Source: Mangrovactinospora gilvigrisea (GTDB lineage: Bacteria; Actinomycetota; Actinomycetes; Streptomycetales; Streptomycetaceae). From it: DNA of 64,000 nucleotides. Location of the stretch: NCBI RefSeq assembly GCF_001879105.1, contig NZ_MLCF01000041.1:1-64000 (forward strand), in the 5' to 3' direction. Numbering within the stretch: the first letter of the stretch is position 1; the number at the start of each line of letters is the position of its first letter. Under the pieces are notes generated by a model that saw only the letters and a list, made by a program, of their open reading frames with translations, was not told the DNA's origin and searched no databases. Below are positions 16,642 through 25,159 of the stretch, piece after piece. The position numbers were made by a program, and so were the translations under genes.

Positions 16642-18456
16642 GTGCTGGAACATCCGGAATCGGGTGGGCCGGGGTGGCGGGTGGCCGCGTTTTGGTTGGG
16701 CCGTGGGGATGGGGCCGGACAGGTGGCGGAGGGGGTGCGGCGGCTGCGGGCGCGGATCCTCTTCGACCACGGGCGGAGGCCCGATTTCCGGACGGCCCTC
16801 GGGGAGTTCGAGGACGACCAGGAGCTGGACTTCGGGGCCTGGCACTTCGTGGCCCGGGACGGGGACGGGGAGGCGCTCGGGTATGTGCGGCTGTGCGTCC
16901 CGGAGGTCGGGGAGCAGTTCCAGACGCGGGCGTTCCTCGGGGCGGAGCGGTACGCGGCGCTGCTGCGCGAGCACGGGCTCGACGCCGCCGACACCTACGA
17001 GCACAGCCGGCTGGTGGTGGAGCACCGGGCGCGGAAGCTGGGGCTGGGGATCCACCTCAACGCGGCGGCGATCGGGGCCGCCCGCCACCTCGGGGCCAGG
17101 GCCATGGTCGGCACCTCGGGGACGGCGGACGGGCAGGACGTCTTCCATGCGCGCTTCGGGTTCCGGCCCGTCGACGGGACGCGGCGCTATGCGGAGCAGT
17201 ACACCGAGGACGTCGTGGTGATGATGTACCGGGCGGCGGAGCGGGCGGGTGAGCACGCGGCTCTGGTGGAGGAGCTGGAGCGGGCCTTTCCCGGGATGGT
17301 GACGTCGGCCGGGGAGGCGGCGGCGTCCGTGCGGCCCGCGCCGAGGAAGGCCGCGGGCCGGCCCGAGGGCGACGCGCGCTGGCGGGCGGAGCTGTTCGAC
17401 GCGGCGCGGGACGAGGACGCCCGGGCCGTCAAGGAGCTGCGCGGCTCGGGGCAGGTGCGGGAGGAGCTGGACACCCTCGGCGCGCAGTTGGAGGAGCTGG
17501 TCACCTGCCGCGAGCCGAGCCTGCGCGGATCGCGTGACGGCATCGAGCGGGCCGTCACGGAGCAGCTGGCCGGGCGGCCCGTCGAGGAGTACGGCACCTG
17601 GGCGTGGTACCCGTGGTCGGGGCGGCTCGTGCACCTGCTGCCGCGCGAGGAGTTCCGGCTGGTGCGCACCGACCGCAACCGCGGCCGCATCGAACGCCCG
17701 CAGCAGCGGGACCTGCTGGAGCGCCGGGTCGGCATCATCGGGCTCTCGGTGGGCAGCAGCGCCGCGCTCACCTTCGCGATGGAGGGCATCGCCGGCGCCT
17801 ACAAGCTGGCCGACTTCGACGAGCTGAGCGTCTCCAACCTCAACCGGCTGCGGGCCGGCGTCCACCACCTGGGCCTCAACAAGTGCGTGATCGCCGCGCG
17901 GCAGATGGCGGAGATCGACCCCTGGCTCGACATCGAGATCTACACCGAGGGCCTCACCGACGAGGTGATCCGGGAGTTCTTCACCGGCGGGCACGGCCCC
18001 ATCGACCTGCTCGTCGAGGAGTGCGACACCCCGCGGATCAAGATGGTGGCCCGGCAGTGGGCCCGCGAGCTGCGGATCCCGGTCGTCATGGACGCCAACG
18101 ACCGCGGCCTGCTCGACGTGGAGCGCTTCGACCTGGAGCCCGAACGGCCGCTGCTGCACGGGCTGCTGGGCGACGCCACGGCGGACGAGCTGGCCGACCC
18201 CGGCCCGCAGGAACTGATCGAGATCATCCTCGCGATGGTCGGACGGAGCAGCATCAGCGCCGAGATGGCCGCCGCCATCCCGCGCATCGGGACCACCCTC
18301 AGCAGCTGGCCCCAGCTGGCGTCCGGGGTGGCGCTGGGCGGCGCGCTCACCGCCGACGCGGCCCGCCGCATCCTGCTGGGCCTGCCCCGCCCCTCGGGGC
18401 GCTACTACACCGACCTCGACCTGCTCACCTCGGCGGAGCGGAACGTCCTGACATGA
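16642..18456 (+). CDS. Acyltransferase (GNAT/FeeM-like) fused to ThiF/E1-like adenylating enzyme
   Basis: The protein has 604 residues with two halves. Residues about 20-190 resemble N-acyltransferases of the GNAT/FeeM type, with a core EHSRLVVEHRARKLGLG and VFHARFGFRPV. FeeM-like enzymes move an acyl chain from an acyl carrier protein to an amino acid. Residues about 340-560 are a ThiF/MoeB/E1 fold: nucleotide loop VGIIGLSVGSS, the conserved DELSVSNLNR with arginine finger, LNKC lysine, and EECDTPRIK holding the metal-binding Asp. No zinc CxxC motifs and no C-terminal nitroreductase domain are present. Rv1355c-type proteins are the closest relatives I can name. GTG at 16642 has AGGAGG seven bases upstream. 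The stop overlaps the next gene (ATGA), followed by a second synthase and a carrier protein. Confidence 0.8.
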   Translation: MLEHPESGGPGWRVAAFWLGRGDGAGQVAEGVRRLRARILFDHGRRPDFRTALGEFEDDQELDFGAWHFVARDGDGEALGYVRLCVPEVGEQFQTRAFLGAERYAALLREHGLDAADTYEHSRLVVEHRARKLGLGIHLNAAAIGAARHLGARAMVGTSGTADGQDVFHARFGFRPVDGTRRYAEQYTEDVVVMMYRAAERAGEHAALVEELERAFPGMVTSAGEAAASVRPAPRKAAGRPEGDARWRAELFDAARDEDARAVKELRGSGQVREELDTLGAQLEELVTCREPSLRGSRDGIERAVTEQLAGRPVEEYGTWAWYPWSGRLVHLLPREEFRLVRTDRNRGRIERPQQRDLLERRVGIIGLSVGSSAALTFAMEGIAGAYKLADFDELSVSNLNRLRAGVHHLGLNKCVIAARQMAEIDPWLDIEIYTEGLTDEVIREFFTGGHGPIDLLVEECDTPRIKMVARQWARELRIPVVMDANDRGLLDVERFDLEPERPLLHGLLGDATADELADPGPQELIEIILAMVGRSSISAEMAAAIPRIGTTLSSWPQLASGVALGGALTADAARRILLGLPRPSGRYYTDLDLLTSAERNVLT

Positions 18457-19493
18457 CCACAGCCGCTCTCCCGGCGGCGTCCGCCTCCCACTCGGGGACG
18501 GGCCCGTCGGGCTCCTTCGCCGTGGCCGGCAGCGGCCTGCACATCCCTCCGGCCGTCGTCACCAACGAGGAGATCACCCGGGTCACGCACCGCAGCGGGG
18601 ACTGGATCACCTCGCGCACCGGGATCCGCGAACGCCGCCGCCTCGCCCCGGAGCTGGCCACCTCCGACATGTGCGTCGCGGCGGTCCGACCCGCGCTGGC
18701 GGCGGCCGGGGTCGAGGCGCCGGACCTGGACGCCGTCATCGTGGCGAGCTACACCCAGGACCAGCCGATGCCCTCGACCTCGGTGGTCGTCAAGGACGCC
18801 CTCGGCGCGGCCCGCGCGCTCGCCCTGGACGTGAGCCACGCGGCGTGCGCCTCCGGGGTGCACGCCCTGCTGATCGCCGCCCATCTGCTGCAGAACCCCG
18901 CGTTCGGCACGGTGGCCGTCATCGGCGCCGACTGCGCCTCCCGGGTGATCGACCCGTCCGACCGCACCGCCCGGGTCTTCTTCGGCGACGCCGCCGCGGC
19001 CGTCGTCCTCACCCGCGCCGGCGCGTCGCAGGGCGCCGGCCTGCTCTCCTACGACATCGGCTCCCAACTCTCCTACGCCGTGCAGATCCCCGCGGGCGGC
19101 TCCCGCCGGCCCACCAGCGCGGAGACGGTCGCCGCCGGCGGCCACCACGTCAGCATGGACGGCCGCGCCGTCTGGGAGACCGCGACCACCCGGCTCCCGG
19201 AGAGCATCGGCGCGGCCGTGGCACGCGCGGGCCTGACGCCCGCCGACATCGACCACTACTTCTTCCACCAGGCGAACCTCAACATCCTCGAGGCCGCCCG
19301 CCGAAGCCTCGGGATCCCCGCGGAGCGCATGCCCGTCACCCTCGACAGCCTCGGCAACACCGGCTCGGCCGGCGTCTTCACCGCCCTCCACCGCATCGTC
19401 GGCGCCGGTGCGCTGCGGTCGGGCCACACCTCGGTCGTCACCGCCATCGGGGCGGGCTTCCACTGGGGGACGCTCGTCCTGCGGCAGCCCTGA
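18453..19493 (+). CDS. Beta-ketoacyl-ACP synthase III family enzyme (first)
   Basis: The protein has 346 residues of the FabH/KAS III fold. The catalytic triad is visible: Cys in SHAACASGVHALL, His in FFHQANLNIL, Asn in LGNTGSAG. These enzymes make a carbon-carbon bond between an acyl-CoA or acyl starter and malonyl-ACP, or in secondary metabolism act as acyl transferases. ATG at 18453 overlaps the stop of the E1-like gene, so expression is coupled. It differs clearly from the second synthase, so it is not a recent duplicate. A role in a small dedicated acyl pathway is more likely than general fatty acid synthesis, because fabD, fabF and fabG are absent here. Confidence 0.9.
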   Translation: MTTAALPAASASHSGTGPSGSFAVAGSGLHIPPAVVTNEEITRVTHRSGDWITSRTGIRERRRLAPELATSDMCVAAVRPALAAAGVEAPDLDAVIVASYTQDQPMPSTSVVVKDALGAARALALDVSHAACASGVHALLIAAHLLQNPAFGTVAVIGADCASRVIDPSDRTARVFFGDAAAAVVLTRAGASQGAGLLSYDIGSQLSYAVQIPAGGSRRPTSAETVAAGGHHVSMDGRAVWETATTRLPESIGAAVARAGLTPADIDHYFFHQANLNILEAARRSLGIPAERMPVTLDSLGNTGSAGVFTALHRIVGAGALRSGHTSVVTAIGAGFHWGTLVLRQP

Positions 19494-19571
19494 ACCGACG
19501 CACCGACGCACCGTCACCCGCGCCGCGGTCCCGGACCCGGACCGCGGCCTCACAGGAGGTTGCCCGCCCGC

Positions 19572-20591
19572 ATGGCCCACGCAGCAGTCGTCGCCGCGGT
19601 CGCAGGACATCTGCCGCCGCACGTCGTCACCAACCACGAGCTGGCCCAGCGCTTCGACACCACCGAGGAGTGGATCCGCACCCGCACCGGGATCGTGCAG
19701 CGCCACCACGTCCGAGCCGGGACGGCGACCAGCGACCTGGCCGCCGAGGCCGGGCGCCGGGCGCTGGCGAGCGCGGGGGAGGACCACGCCGACGTGGTCA
19801 TCGTCGCCACCACCACCCCCGACCGCCCCTGCCCCGCCACCGCGCCCACGGTCGCCTCCAAGCTGGGGCTCACCGGGGTGGCCGCCTACGACATCGCCGC
19901 GGTGTGCACCGGCTTCCTCTACGCGCTGCAGGCCGGCGCCTCGGCGGTGGCGGCCGGGGCCGCCCGCCGCGCCCTGGTGATCGGCGCCGAGACCTTCAGC
20001 ACCCTCCTCGACCCGTCCGACCGCACCACCGGCGTCATCTTCGGCGACGGCGCGGGCGCGGTGCTGCTGCGCGCCGGCGCCCGCGGCGAGGCGGGCGCGA
20101 TCGAGGCCGTGCACCTGGGCAGCGACGGCACCCTGGCCGACCTCATCACCGTCCGCGCCGGAGGCAGCGAGCAGCGCGCCCACCCGGACGACGAGGCGCA
20201 TGCCGACCCCTACTTCCGGATGGACGGCAGGCCCGTCTTCATGGCCGCGGTGCGCCGGATGACGGAGTCCGCGCACACCGTGCTGCGGCGGACCGGCTGG
20301 GCCGTCGACGACCTCGACCATCTCGTCGGCCACCAGGCGAACATCCGCATTCTGCACGCGGTCGCGGAGCGGCTCGGGCTGCCGCCGGAGCGCGCGCTGG
20401 TCAACCTTGACCGGGTGGGGAACACCGCCGCGGCGTCCATCCCCCTCGCCCTCGCGCACGGCCGCCGCGAGCGCCGGCTCGGCACCGGCGACCGGGTGCT
20501 GCTGACCGCCTTCGGCGGCGGGGCGACCTGGGGCGCCGCGGCCCTCACCTGGCCCGACCTGCCGGACCTGCAGCACCCGCCGGCGACCTGA
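19572..20591 (+). CDS. Beta-ketoacyl-ACP synthase III family enzyme (second)
   Basis: The protein has 339 residues, a KAS III with Cys in DIAAVCTGFLYAL, His in GHQANIRIL and Asn in VGNTAAAS, so the triad is complete. It is closer to housekeeping FabH than the first copy (GIVQRHH and TTTPD motifs, FGDGAGAVLL). ATG at 19572 has AGGAGG about eight to nine bases upstream. The gap of 78 bases from the first synthase and the ACP gene 35 bases later fit one operon. It likely starts or primes the chain carried by the ACP; substrate unknown. Confidence 0.9.
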   Translation: MAHAAVVAAVAGHLPPHVVTNHELAQRFDTTEEWIRTRTGIVQRHHVRAGTATSDLAAEAGRRALASAGEDHADVVIVATTTPDRPCPATAPTVASKLGLTGVAAYDIAAVCTGFLYALQAGASAVAAGAARRALVIGAETFSTLLDPSDRTTGVIFGDGAGAVLLRAGARGEAGAIEAVHLGSDGTLADLITVRAGGSEQRAHPDDEAHADPYFRMDGRPVFMAAVRRMTESAHTVLRRTGWAVDDLDHLVGHQANIRILHAVAERLGLPPERALVNLDRVGNTAAASIPLALAHGRRERRLGTGDRVLLTAFGGGATWGAAALTWPDLPDLQHPPAT

Positions 20592-20626
20592 GACCGCTTC
20601 ACATCGCCACCGACGAAAGGCACATC

Positions 20627-20893
20627 ATGTCCGAGAACCCGTACGACGCCCTGGTCGAGACGCTGACCGGCAAGTTCGACGTCCCGCCCGGCGAGGCCGC
20701 CCCCGAGACCGTCCTCGGCGACATCGCCCTCGACTCGCTCGTCATGGTCGAGCTCACCCTGATCCTGGAGGACCGGCTCGGCTTCCCGATCGACGAGGGC
20801 GCCCTCCGCTCCGACCAGACCGTCCTGGAGGCGGCGAACACGCTCGCGGAACTCCGCGAGCGCAGCCGCCACCAGGAGGCTTCGCCGCGGTAG
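20627..20893 (+). CDS. Acyl carrier protein
   Basis: The protein has 88 residues, acidic, with the phosphopantetheine attachment site IALDSLVMVEL (Ser near residue 38) in the usual place at the start of helix II. ATG at 20627 follows GAAAGG about seven bases upstream. Its place right after two KAS III genes says it carries the acyl chain they build, presumably delivered to the acyltransferase/E1 fusion protein. A weak GC hairpin without T-run overlaps its stop. Confidence 0.92.
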   Translation: MSENPYDALVETLTGKFDVPPGEAAPETVLGDIALDSLVMVELTLILEDRLGFPIDEGALRSDQTVLEAANTLAELRERSRHQEASPR

Positions 20894-20908
20894 CCGCCCG
20901 AGGGCGGC
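20893..20908. terminator. Possible hairpin at end of ACP gene
   Basis: GCCGCCC-GA-GGGCGGC forms a perfect seven-base stem starting on the last base of the stop codon. No T-run follows. About 195 bases of GC-rich sequence without a gene separate it from the next gene, so the operon may end here. Confidence 0.4.
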
Positions 20909-21103
20909 GCGGCCCCGGGCGGCCGTCAGGACCCCGGCGGCCCGGCGCACTTCGGGCCGGCGCGGCGATCCGGTTTGGCCGGTGGCCGCCGGGGGCAGAG
21001 CGGCGGACGTGGCGCTGCCGGCCGTCGAGTGCCCGCCCCGGGGACCGGTCGGGCCGGCCCGCGCCACCCCCACCGACTCCGGAGCCGAGGGCCGAATCGC
21101 CGC

Positions 21104-22183
21104 ATGAGCAACCACACCACTCCCGCCGAGATCCCCTACCGCCTGGTCCGCAAGGGCGTCGTGATGTCGCCGCTGCCCGGCGCGGCCGACGAGGCCGAGG
21201 GCGTCCTCAACCCCGCCTCCGGCCGCACCCCCGACGGCGTCCTGCACCTGCTGCCGCGGCTCGTGGCGAAGGGCAACGTCTCCCGTGTCGGCCTCGCCGA
21301 GGTCGTCCTCGACGACGGGGGCACGCCCGCCGGGGTGCGGCGCCGCGGCACCGTCCTCGCGCCCGACGAGGGCTGGGAGCGCGGCCGGAACAACGCCGGC
21401 GTCGAGGACCCGCGCACCACCTGGGTGCCGCGGCTCGGACGGCACGTCATGTCCTATGTGGCGTTCGGCCCGCTGGGCCCCAGGCCGGCCCTGGCCGTCT
21501 CGGAGAACCTCGTCGACTGGACGCGCCTCGGGCCGGTGCAGTTCGCGTACCAGCCGGGCCTCGACACCGACCTCAACCTCTTCCCCAACAAGGACGTCGT
21601 CCACTTCCCCGAGCCGGTGCCGGGTCCGGACGGCACCCCCAGCTACGCGATGCTGCACCGGCCGATGTGGGACCTGGGCTGGTTCCGCCCCGGCGAGGGC
21701 GTCCACCTGCCGGCCGGCCTCACCGACGAGCGGCCCGGCATCTGGATCTCCTATGCGCCGGCCGAGGAGGTCGAGCGGGACATCACCGCGCTCGCCCGGC
21801 CGCGCCACCACCGGCCGGTCGCGCTCGGCGAGCATTCCTGGGAGGAGCTGAAGATCGGCGCCGGGCCGGCGCCGATCCGCGTCGAGGAGGGCTGGCTGCT
21901 GATCCACCACGGCGTCTCGGGCGCGATCGAGGACCCGTGGGCGCAGAACCAGAGCGTGTCCTACGCGGCCGGCGCGATGATCCTCGACCCCGCCGACCCG
22001 GCGCGCGTCCTCGCCCGCTCCCGCGAGCCGCTGATGGCGCCGGAGGCCGCGGAGGAGCGCTCGGGCACGGTGCCCAACGTGGTGTTCCCGACCGCTATCG
22101 AGGAGGTCGACGGCAGGCGGTTCGTCTTCTACGGCATGGCGGACGCGCACATCGGCGTCGCTCTGCTGGAGCGGACGGGATGA
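21104..22183 (+). CDS. GH130-like beta-mannosidic phosphorylase/hydrolase
   Basis: The protein has 359 residues with the five-bladed propeller features of glycoside hydrolase family 130: N-terminal NPASGRTPDG, central AGVEDPRTTWV (holding the general-acid Asp), FPNKDVVHFPEP, and ISYAP ... WEELKIGAGPAPI ... GWLLIHHGV. GH130 members phosphorolyse or hydrolyse beta-1,4 or beta-1,2 mannosides. ATG at 21104 is preceded by GAGGG at slightly long spacing. It lies 210 bases after the ACP gene on the same strand, so it may or may not belong to that cassette. No signal peptide, so it acts in the cytoplasm. Confidence 0.85.
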   Translation: MSNHTTPAEIPYRLVRKGVVMSPLPGAADEAEGVLNPASGRTPDGVLHLLPRLVAKGNVSRVGLAEVVLDDGGTPAGVRRRGTVLAPDEGWERGRNNAGVEDPRTTWVPRLGRHVMSYVAFGPLGPRPALAVSENLVDWTRLGPVQFAYQPGLDTDLNLFPNKDVVHFPEPVPGPDGTPSYAMLHRPMWDLGWFRPGEGVHLPAGLTDERPGIWISYAPAEEVERDITALARPRHHRPVALGEHSWEELKIGAGPAPIRVEEGWLLIHHGVSGAIEDPWAQNQSVSYAAGAMILDPADPARVLARSREPLMAPEAAEERSGTVPNVVFPTAIEEVDGRRFVFYGMADAHIGVALLERTG

Positions 22184-22209
22184 CGCCGCCGGGGCGGGGG
22201 CGGCGTCAG

Positions 22210-22221
22210 TAGGATGATCGG
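22210..22221 (+). promoter_or_regulatory. Candidate leaderless promoter of VOC gene
   Basis: TAGGAT at 22210-22215 lies six bases before the ATG at 22222, so transcription would begin at or next to the start codon. No ribosome site is present. The -35 region is not recognisable. Confidence 0.45.
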
Positions 22222-22656
22222 ATGCCGGAGATCAAGCAGGTCCAGATCACCTTCGACTGCGCCGAGCCGGAGCGGGTCGCCCGCTTCTGGTGCGAGGTGC
22301 TGGGCTACGAGGTGCCGCCGCCCCCGAAGGGCTTCGACAGCTGGGCGGACTTCTGGGCGACGGAGCCGCCGGAGCGGCGCGGCGCCTCCTTCGCCTGCCA
22401 GGATCCGACGGGCGCGGGGCCGCGGCTGTACTTCCAGCGGGTGCCGGAGGGCAAGGTCGTCAAGAACCGCGTCCACCTCGATGTGCGCACCGCCACCGGC
22501 CTCGTCGGCGAGGAGCGCCTCGCCGTGCTGCAGGCCGAGTGCGACCGGCTGGTGGCGCTGGGCGCCTCGCTCTTCCAGGTGCTGCTGGCCGACGAGGAGA
22601 ACGAGTCCTGCTTCGTGATGCAGGACGTCGAGGGCAACGAGTTCTGCCTCGACTGA
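22222..22656 (+). CDS. VOC (glyoxalase-like) family protein
   Basis: The protein has 144 residues of the vicinal-oxygen-chelate fold (Glyoxalase_6 type). It begins with QITFDCAEPERVARFW, then LYFQRVPEGKVVKNRVHLDV and ends MQDVEGNEFCLD. His and Glu residues at the usual metal positions (HLDV, GNEFC) suggest a metal-binding cleft, though the substrate cannot be told. Members include bleomycin-type resistance proteins and many of unknown function. The start is likely leaderless. Confidence 0.85.
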   Translation: MPEIKQVQITFDCAEPERVARFWCEVLGYEVPPPPKGFDSWADFWATEPPERRGASFACQDPTGAGPRLYFQRVPEGKVVKNRVHLDVRTATGLVGEERLAVLQAECDRLVALGASLFQVLLADEENESCFVMQDVEGNEFCLD

Positions 22657-22704
22657 GCAGGAGCGGGGGCGGGGGCAGGGACGGGGGCGGCGCCGGGTCC
22701 GCGG

Positions 22705-23337
22705 TCAGGACTTGAGCAGGCCGATGGCGAGCGCCACCACGGCCGCGTTGTAGAAGTAGGACGCCACGCCGTGGACCATCACCTGCCAGCGCATCCGGCG
22801 GGTGGTGACGGAGACGTCGGAGGCGGCGAAGGACGCGCCGACGGTGAAGGCGAAGTACATGTAGTCGGTGCGGTTGGGGGCCTGGTCGCCGGGGAACGCC
22901 AGGCCGCCGGACTTCTGGTCGACCGCCGAGTACATGCGCGCGTAGCCGGCGTGCAGCAGCATCCACGCGCAGATCATCGCCAGGCCGGCGACGGCCTTCA
23001 CGTCGCTGTCGTCCTTCTCGACGATCGTCATGATGGCGGCGAGCGCGCCGATCGCGCTGGCCATCGCCGAGAAGAGGAAGTTGAAGCGGAGCCCCGGGAA
23101 GCCGGTGGGCGTCCGCAGCAGGTACTCCGGGGAGTCCTCCGCCCGCGAGCGCCGCAGCGCGACGAACCCCGCCCCGAGGTAGGCCAGCGCCAGCAGGTCC
23201 CAGAGCGCCATCGCCCCGAACTCCCCCTGGTCGGCCGCGACCATGAACACCCCCAGCCCGACCATCACCAGCTCCACCACCCGCGCGGCCCCGTACGCCG
23301 CCCATCTGCCCACATCCACCCGCGCAGTCTCGCGCAC
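22705..23337 (-). CDS. DUF1345 integral membrane protein
   Basis: The protein has 210 residues with about five hydrophobic helices and the segments YMYFAFTVGASFAASDV and FFYN-like YFYNAAVVALAIGLL that mark the DUF1345 family. Function is not known for the family. The start is GTG at 23337. It is divergent from a TetR regulator; the shared intergenic region contains a perfect inverted repeat between a TTGCCT and a TAGCAC box on this strand, so the regulator may control it. Confidence 0.85.
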   Translation of the reverse strand: MRETARVDVGRWAAYGAARVVELVMVGLGVFMVAADQGEFGAMALWDLLALAYLGAGFVALRRSRAEDSPEYLLRTPTGFPGLRFNFLFSAMASAIGALAAIMTIVEKDDSDVKAVAGLAMICAWMLLHAGYARMYSAVDQKSGGLAFPGDQAPNRTDYMYFAFTVGASFAASDVSVTTRRMRWQVMVHGVASYFYNAAVVALAIGLLKS

Positions 23338-23380
23338 AGAGCGTCACCGGACCCGGGTCGGCGCGCCGCGTGCTACGCTT

Positions 23381-23395
23381 CCTAAAGACATTAGG
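23381..23395. promoter_or_regulatory. Palindromic operator CCTAA-N5-TTAGG
   Basis: A perfect inverted repeat lies in the short region between the divergent DUF1345 and TetR genes, with a further TTTAGG half-site at 23411-23416. On the plus strand it covers the expected start of transcription behind TACGCT (23374-23379); on the minus strand it sits in the 17-base spacer between TTGCCT and TAGCAC. This is the usual place for a TetR autorepressor site. Confidence 0.65.
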
Positions 23396-23423
23396 CAAAT
23401 TCCGAAGAGCTTTAGGCGGTGTG

Positions 23424-24008
23424 ATGGCGCGGGCCGGGCTGAGTGCTGAGCGGGTGGTGGCGGCCGGGGCGGAGTTGGCCGATGAGGTGGGGTTCGAGGG
23501 GGTGACGCCCTCGGAGTTGGCGCGGCGGTTCGACGTGAAGGTGGCAAGCCTGTACGCGCACGTCAAGGGCGCGCAGGACCTCAAGACGCGGATCGCGCTG
23601 CTGGCGCTGGAGGAGATGGCCGACCGGGTCGCGGAGGCCGTCGCCGGGCGGTCCGGGCGGGACGCGCTGGTCGCGTTCGGCGATGCCTACCGCGACTACG
23701 CCCTCGCCCATCCGGGCCGGTTCGCCGCCGCGCGGTTCCGGCTTGACCCCGAGACCGCCGCCGCCAGCGCCGGCGTCCGGCATGCGCAGATGCTCCGCGC
23801 GCTGCTGCGCGGCTACCACCTGGACGAGCCCTACCAGACGCACGCCGTGCGCCTACTGGGCAGCGTCTTCGCCGGGTTCGTCGGGCTGGAGGGCGCGGGC
23901 GGCTTCGACCACAGCGACCCGGAGCCCCGGCAGAGCTGGACGGAGATCCTCGGCGCGCTCGACGCGCTGCTGCGGAGTTGGCCCACCCCATCCGAGAGAC
24001 AGAAATGA
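23424..24008 (+). CDS. TetR-family transcriptional regulator
   Basis: The protein has 194 residues. The N-terminal helix-turn-helix (TPSELARRFDVKVASLYAHV, about residues 31-50) is typical of TetR, and the C-terminal half resembles the WHG-type ligand domain. I chose ATG at 23424 because the HTH begins shortly after; GTG at 23421 is equivalent. The stop overlaps the start of the SGNH hydrolase gene (ATGATG), so regulator and enzyme are one operon. It likely represses itself through the CCTAA-N5-TTAGG palindrome and perhaps the divergent membrane protein. Confidence 0.85.
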   Translation: MARAGLSAERVVAAGAELADEVGFEGVTPSELARRFDVKVASLYAHVKGAQDLKTRIALLALEEMADRVAEAVAGRSGRDALVAFGDAYRDYALAHPGRFAAARFRLDPETAAASAGVRHAQMLRALLRGYHLDEPYQTHAVRLLGSVFAGFVGLEGAGGFDHSDPEPRQSWTEILGALDALLRSWPTPSERQK

Positions 24009-25159
24009 TGATCACGACAACGATCGACGACGGACTGGTCCGCGGCGCCCTGGAGTTGGAGCCCACCGCACGCGGCCTGGTGCCGCACCGGCTGCCCGCC
24101 GCGGCGCGGCGCCGCATACCCGACGGGCAACTGGCGATGGCCGAGGCGCAGCCGTCCGGCGTGCGGCTGGTGCTGCGCACCGCGGCCACCGTGCTGGAGC
24201 TGGACGTCGTCGCGACCAAGCGGCACTACCCGGGCGCCCCGCCGCGCCCCGACGGCGTCTACGACCTGCTGGTGGACGGCGAACTCGCCGCCCAGGCAAG
24301 CGTCGACGACGGCGACGTGCTCACCCTCGACATGGCCACCGGATCGACGCGGCTCACCGAGGGCCCGGCGCGCACCGTCCGCTTCGACGGCCTGCCCGCC
24401 CGCGACAAGCGCGTCGAGGTGTGGCTGCCGCACGACGAGGCCACCCGCCTGGTCGCGCTGCGCACCGACGCGCCCGTCCGCCCCGTCGCGGAGGACGACG
24501 GCCGCCGCGTCTGGCTGCACCACGGCAGCTCCATCAGCCACGGCTCCAACGCCGCGCATCCGACCGGCACCTGGCCGGCCGTCGCCGCCGCCCGCGCCGG
24601 CGTCGAGCTGGTCAACCTCGGCTTCGGCGGCAGCGCCCTGCTCGACCCGTTCGTGGCCCGGGCGATCCGCGACACCCCGGCCGACCTGATCAGCATCAAG
24701 CTCGGCATCAACCTGGTGAACAGCGACGGGATGCGGCTGCGCATCTTCACCCCGGCCGTGCACGGGTTCCTGGACACCGTCCGCGACGGGCATCCGACGA
24801 CGCCGCTGGTGGTGGTCTCGGCGATCCACTGCGCCATCCACGAGGCCGTCCCGGGCCCGGCCGCCTTCGACACCGCCGCGCTCGCCGAGGGCCGGGTGGC
24901 GTTCACCGCGACGGGCGACCCCGAGGAGGTGGCGGCCGGCAAGCTCACCCTCGCGGTGATCCGCGCCGAGCTGGCCCGGATCGTCAAGGAGCGCGCCGCC
25001 GACGACCCGAACCTCGGCTACGTCGACGGACTGGACCTCTACGGCGAGGCGGACGCCGCCGAACTCCCGCTCCCCGACAACCTCCACCCGGACCCGGCGG
25101 CGCACCGCCGGATCGGCGAGCGGTTCGCCTCACTCGCCCTGTCCGGAACCGGGAGCTGA
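24005..25159 (+). CDS. SGNH/GDSL-type hydrolase
   Basis: The protein has 384 residues. The C-terminal half is an SGNH esterase fold: block I HHGSSISHGS with the nucleophile Ser, block III KLGINLVN with its Asn, and block V DNLHPDPAAH with Asp and His. The N-terminal 170 residues are beta-rich and probably bind substrate. No signal peptide, so it is cytoplasmic. Two ATG codons (24005, 24008) are possible starts; the first overlaps the TetR gene. The last 30 bases overlap the end of the convergent thioesterase gene. Probable esterase or lipase under local TetR control; substrate unknown. Confidence 0.85.
   Translation: MMITTTIDDGLVRGALELEPTARGLVPHRLPAAARRRIPDGQLAMAEAQPSGVRLVLRTAATVLELDVVATKRHYPGAPPRPDGVYDLLVDGELAAQASVDDGDVLTLDMATGSTRLTEGPARTVRFDGLPARDKRVEVWLPHDEATRLVALRTDAPVRPVAEDDGRRVWLHHGSSISHGSNAAHPTGTWPAVAAARAGVELVNLGFGGSALLDPFVARAIRDTPADLISIKLGINLVNSDGMRLRIFTPAVHGFLDTVRDGHPTTPLVVVSAIHCAIHEAVPGPAAFDTAALAEGRVAFTATGDPEEVAAGKLTLAVIRAELARIVKERAADDPNLGYVDGLDLYGEADAAELPLPDNLHPDPAAHRRIGERFASLALSGTGS

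Noticed and set aside
18405-22150. Minus-strand open frames opposite the KAS III, ACP and GH130 genes
   Set aside because: Catalytic triads, the ACP serine motif and ribosome sites are all on the plus strand.
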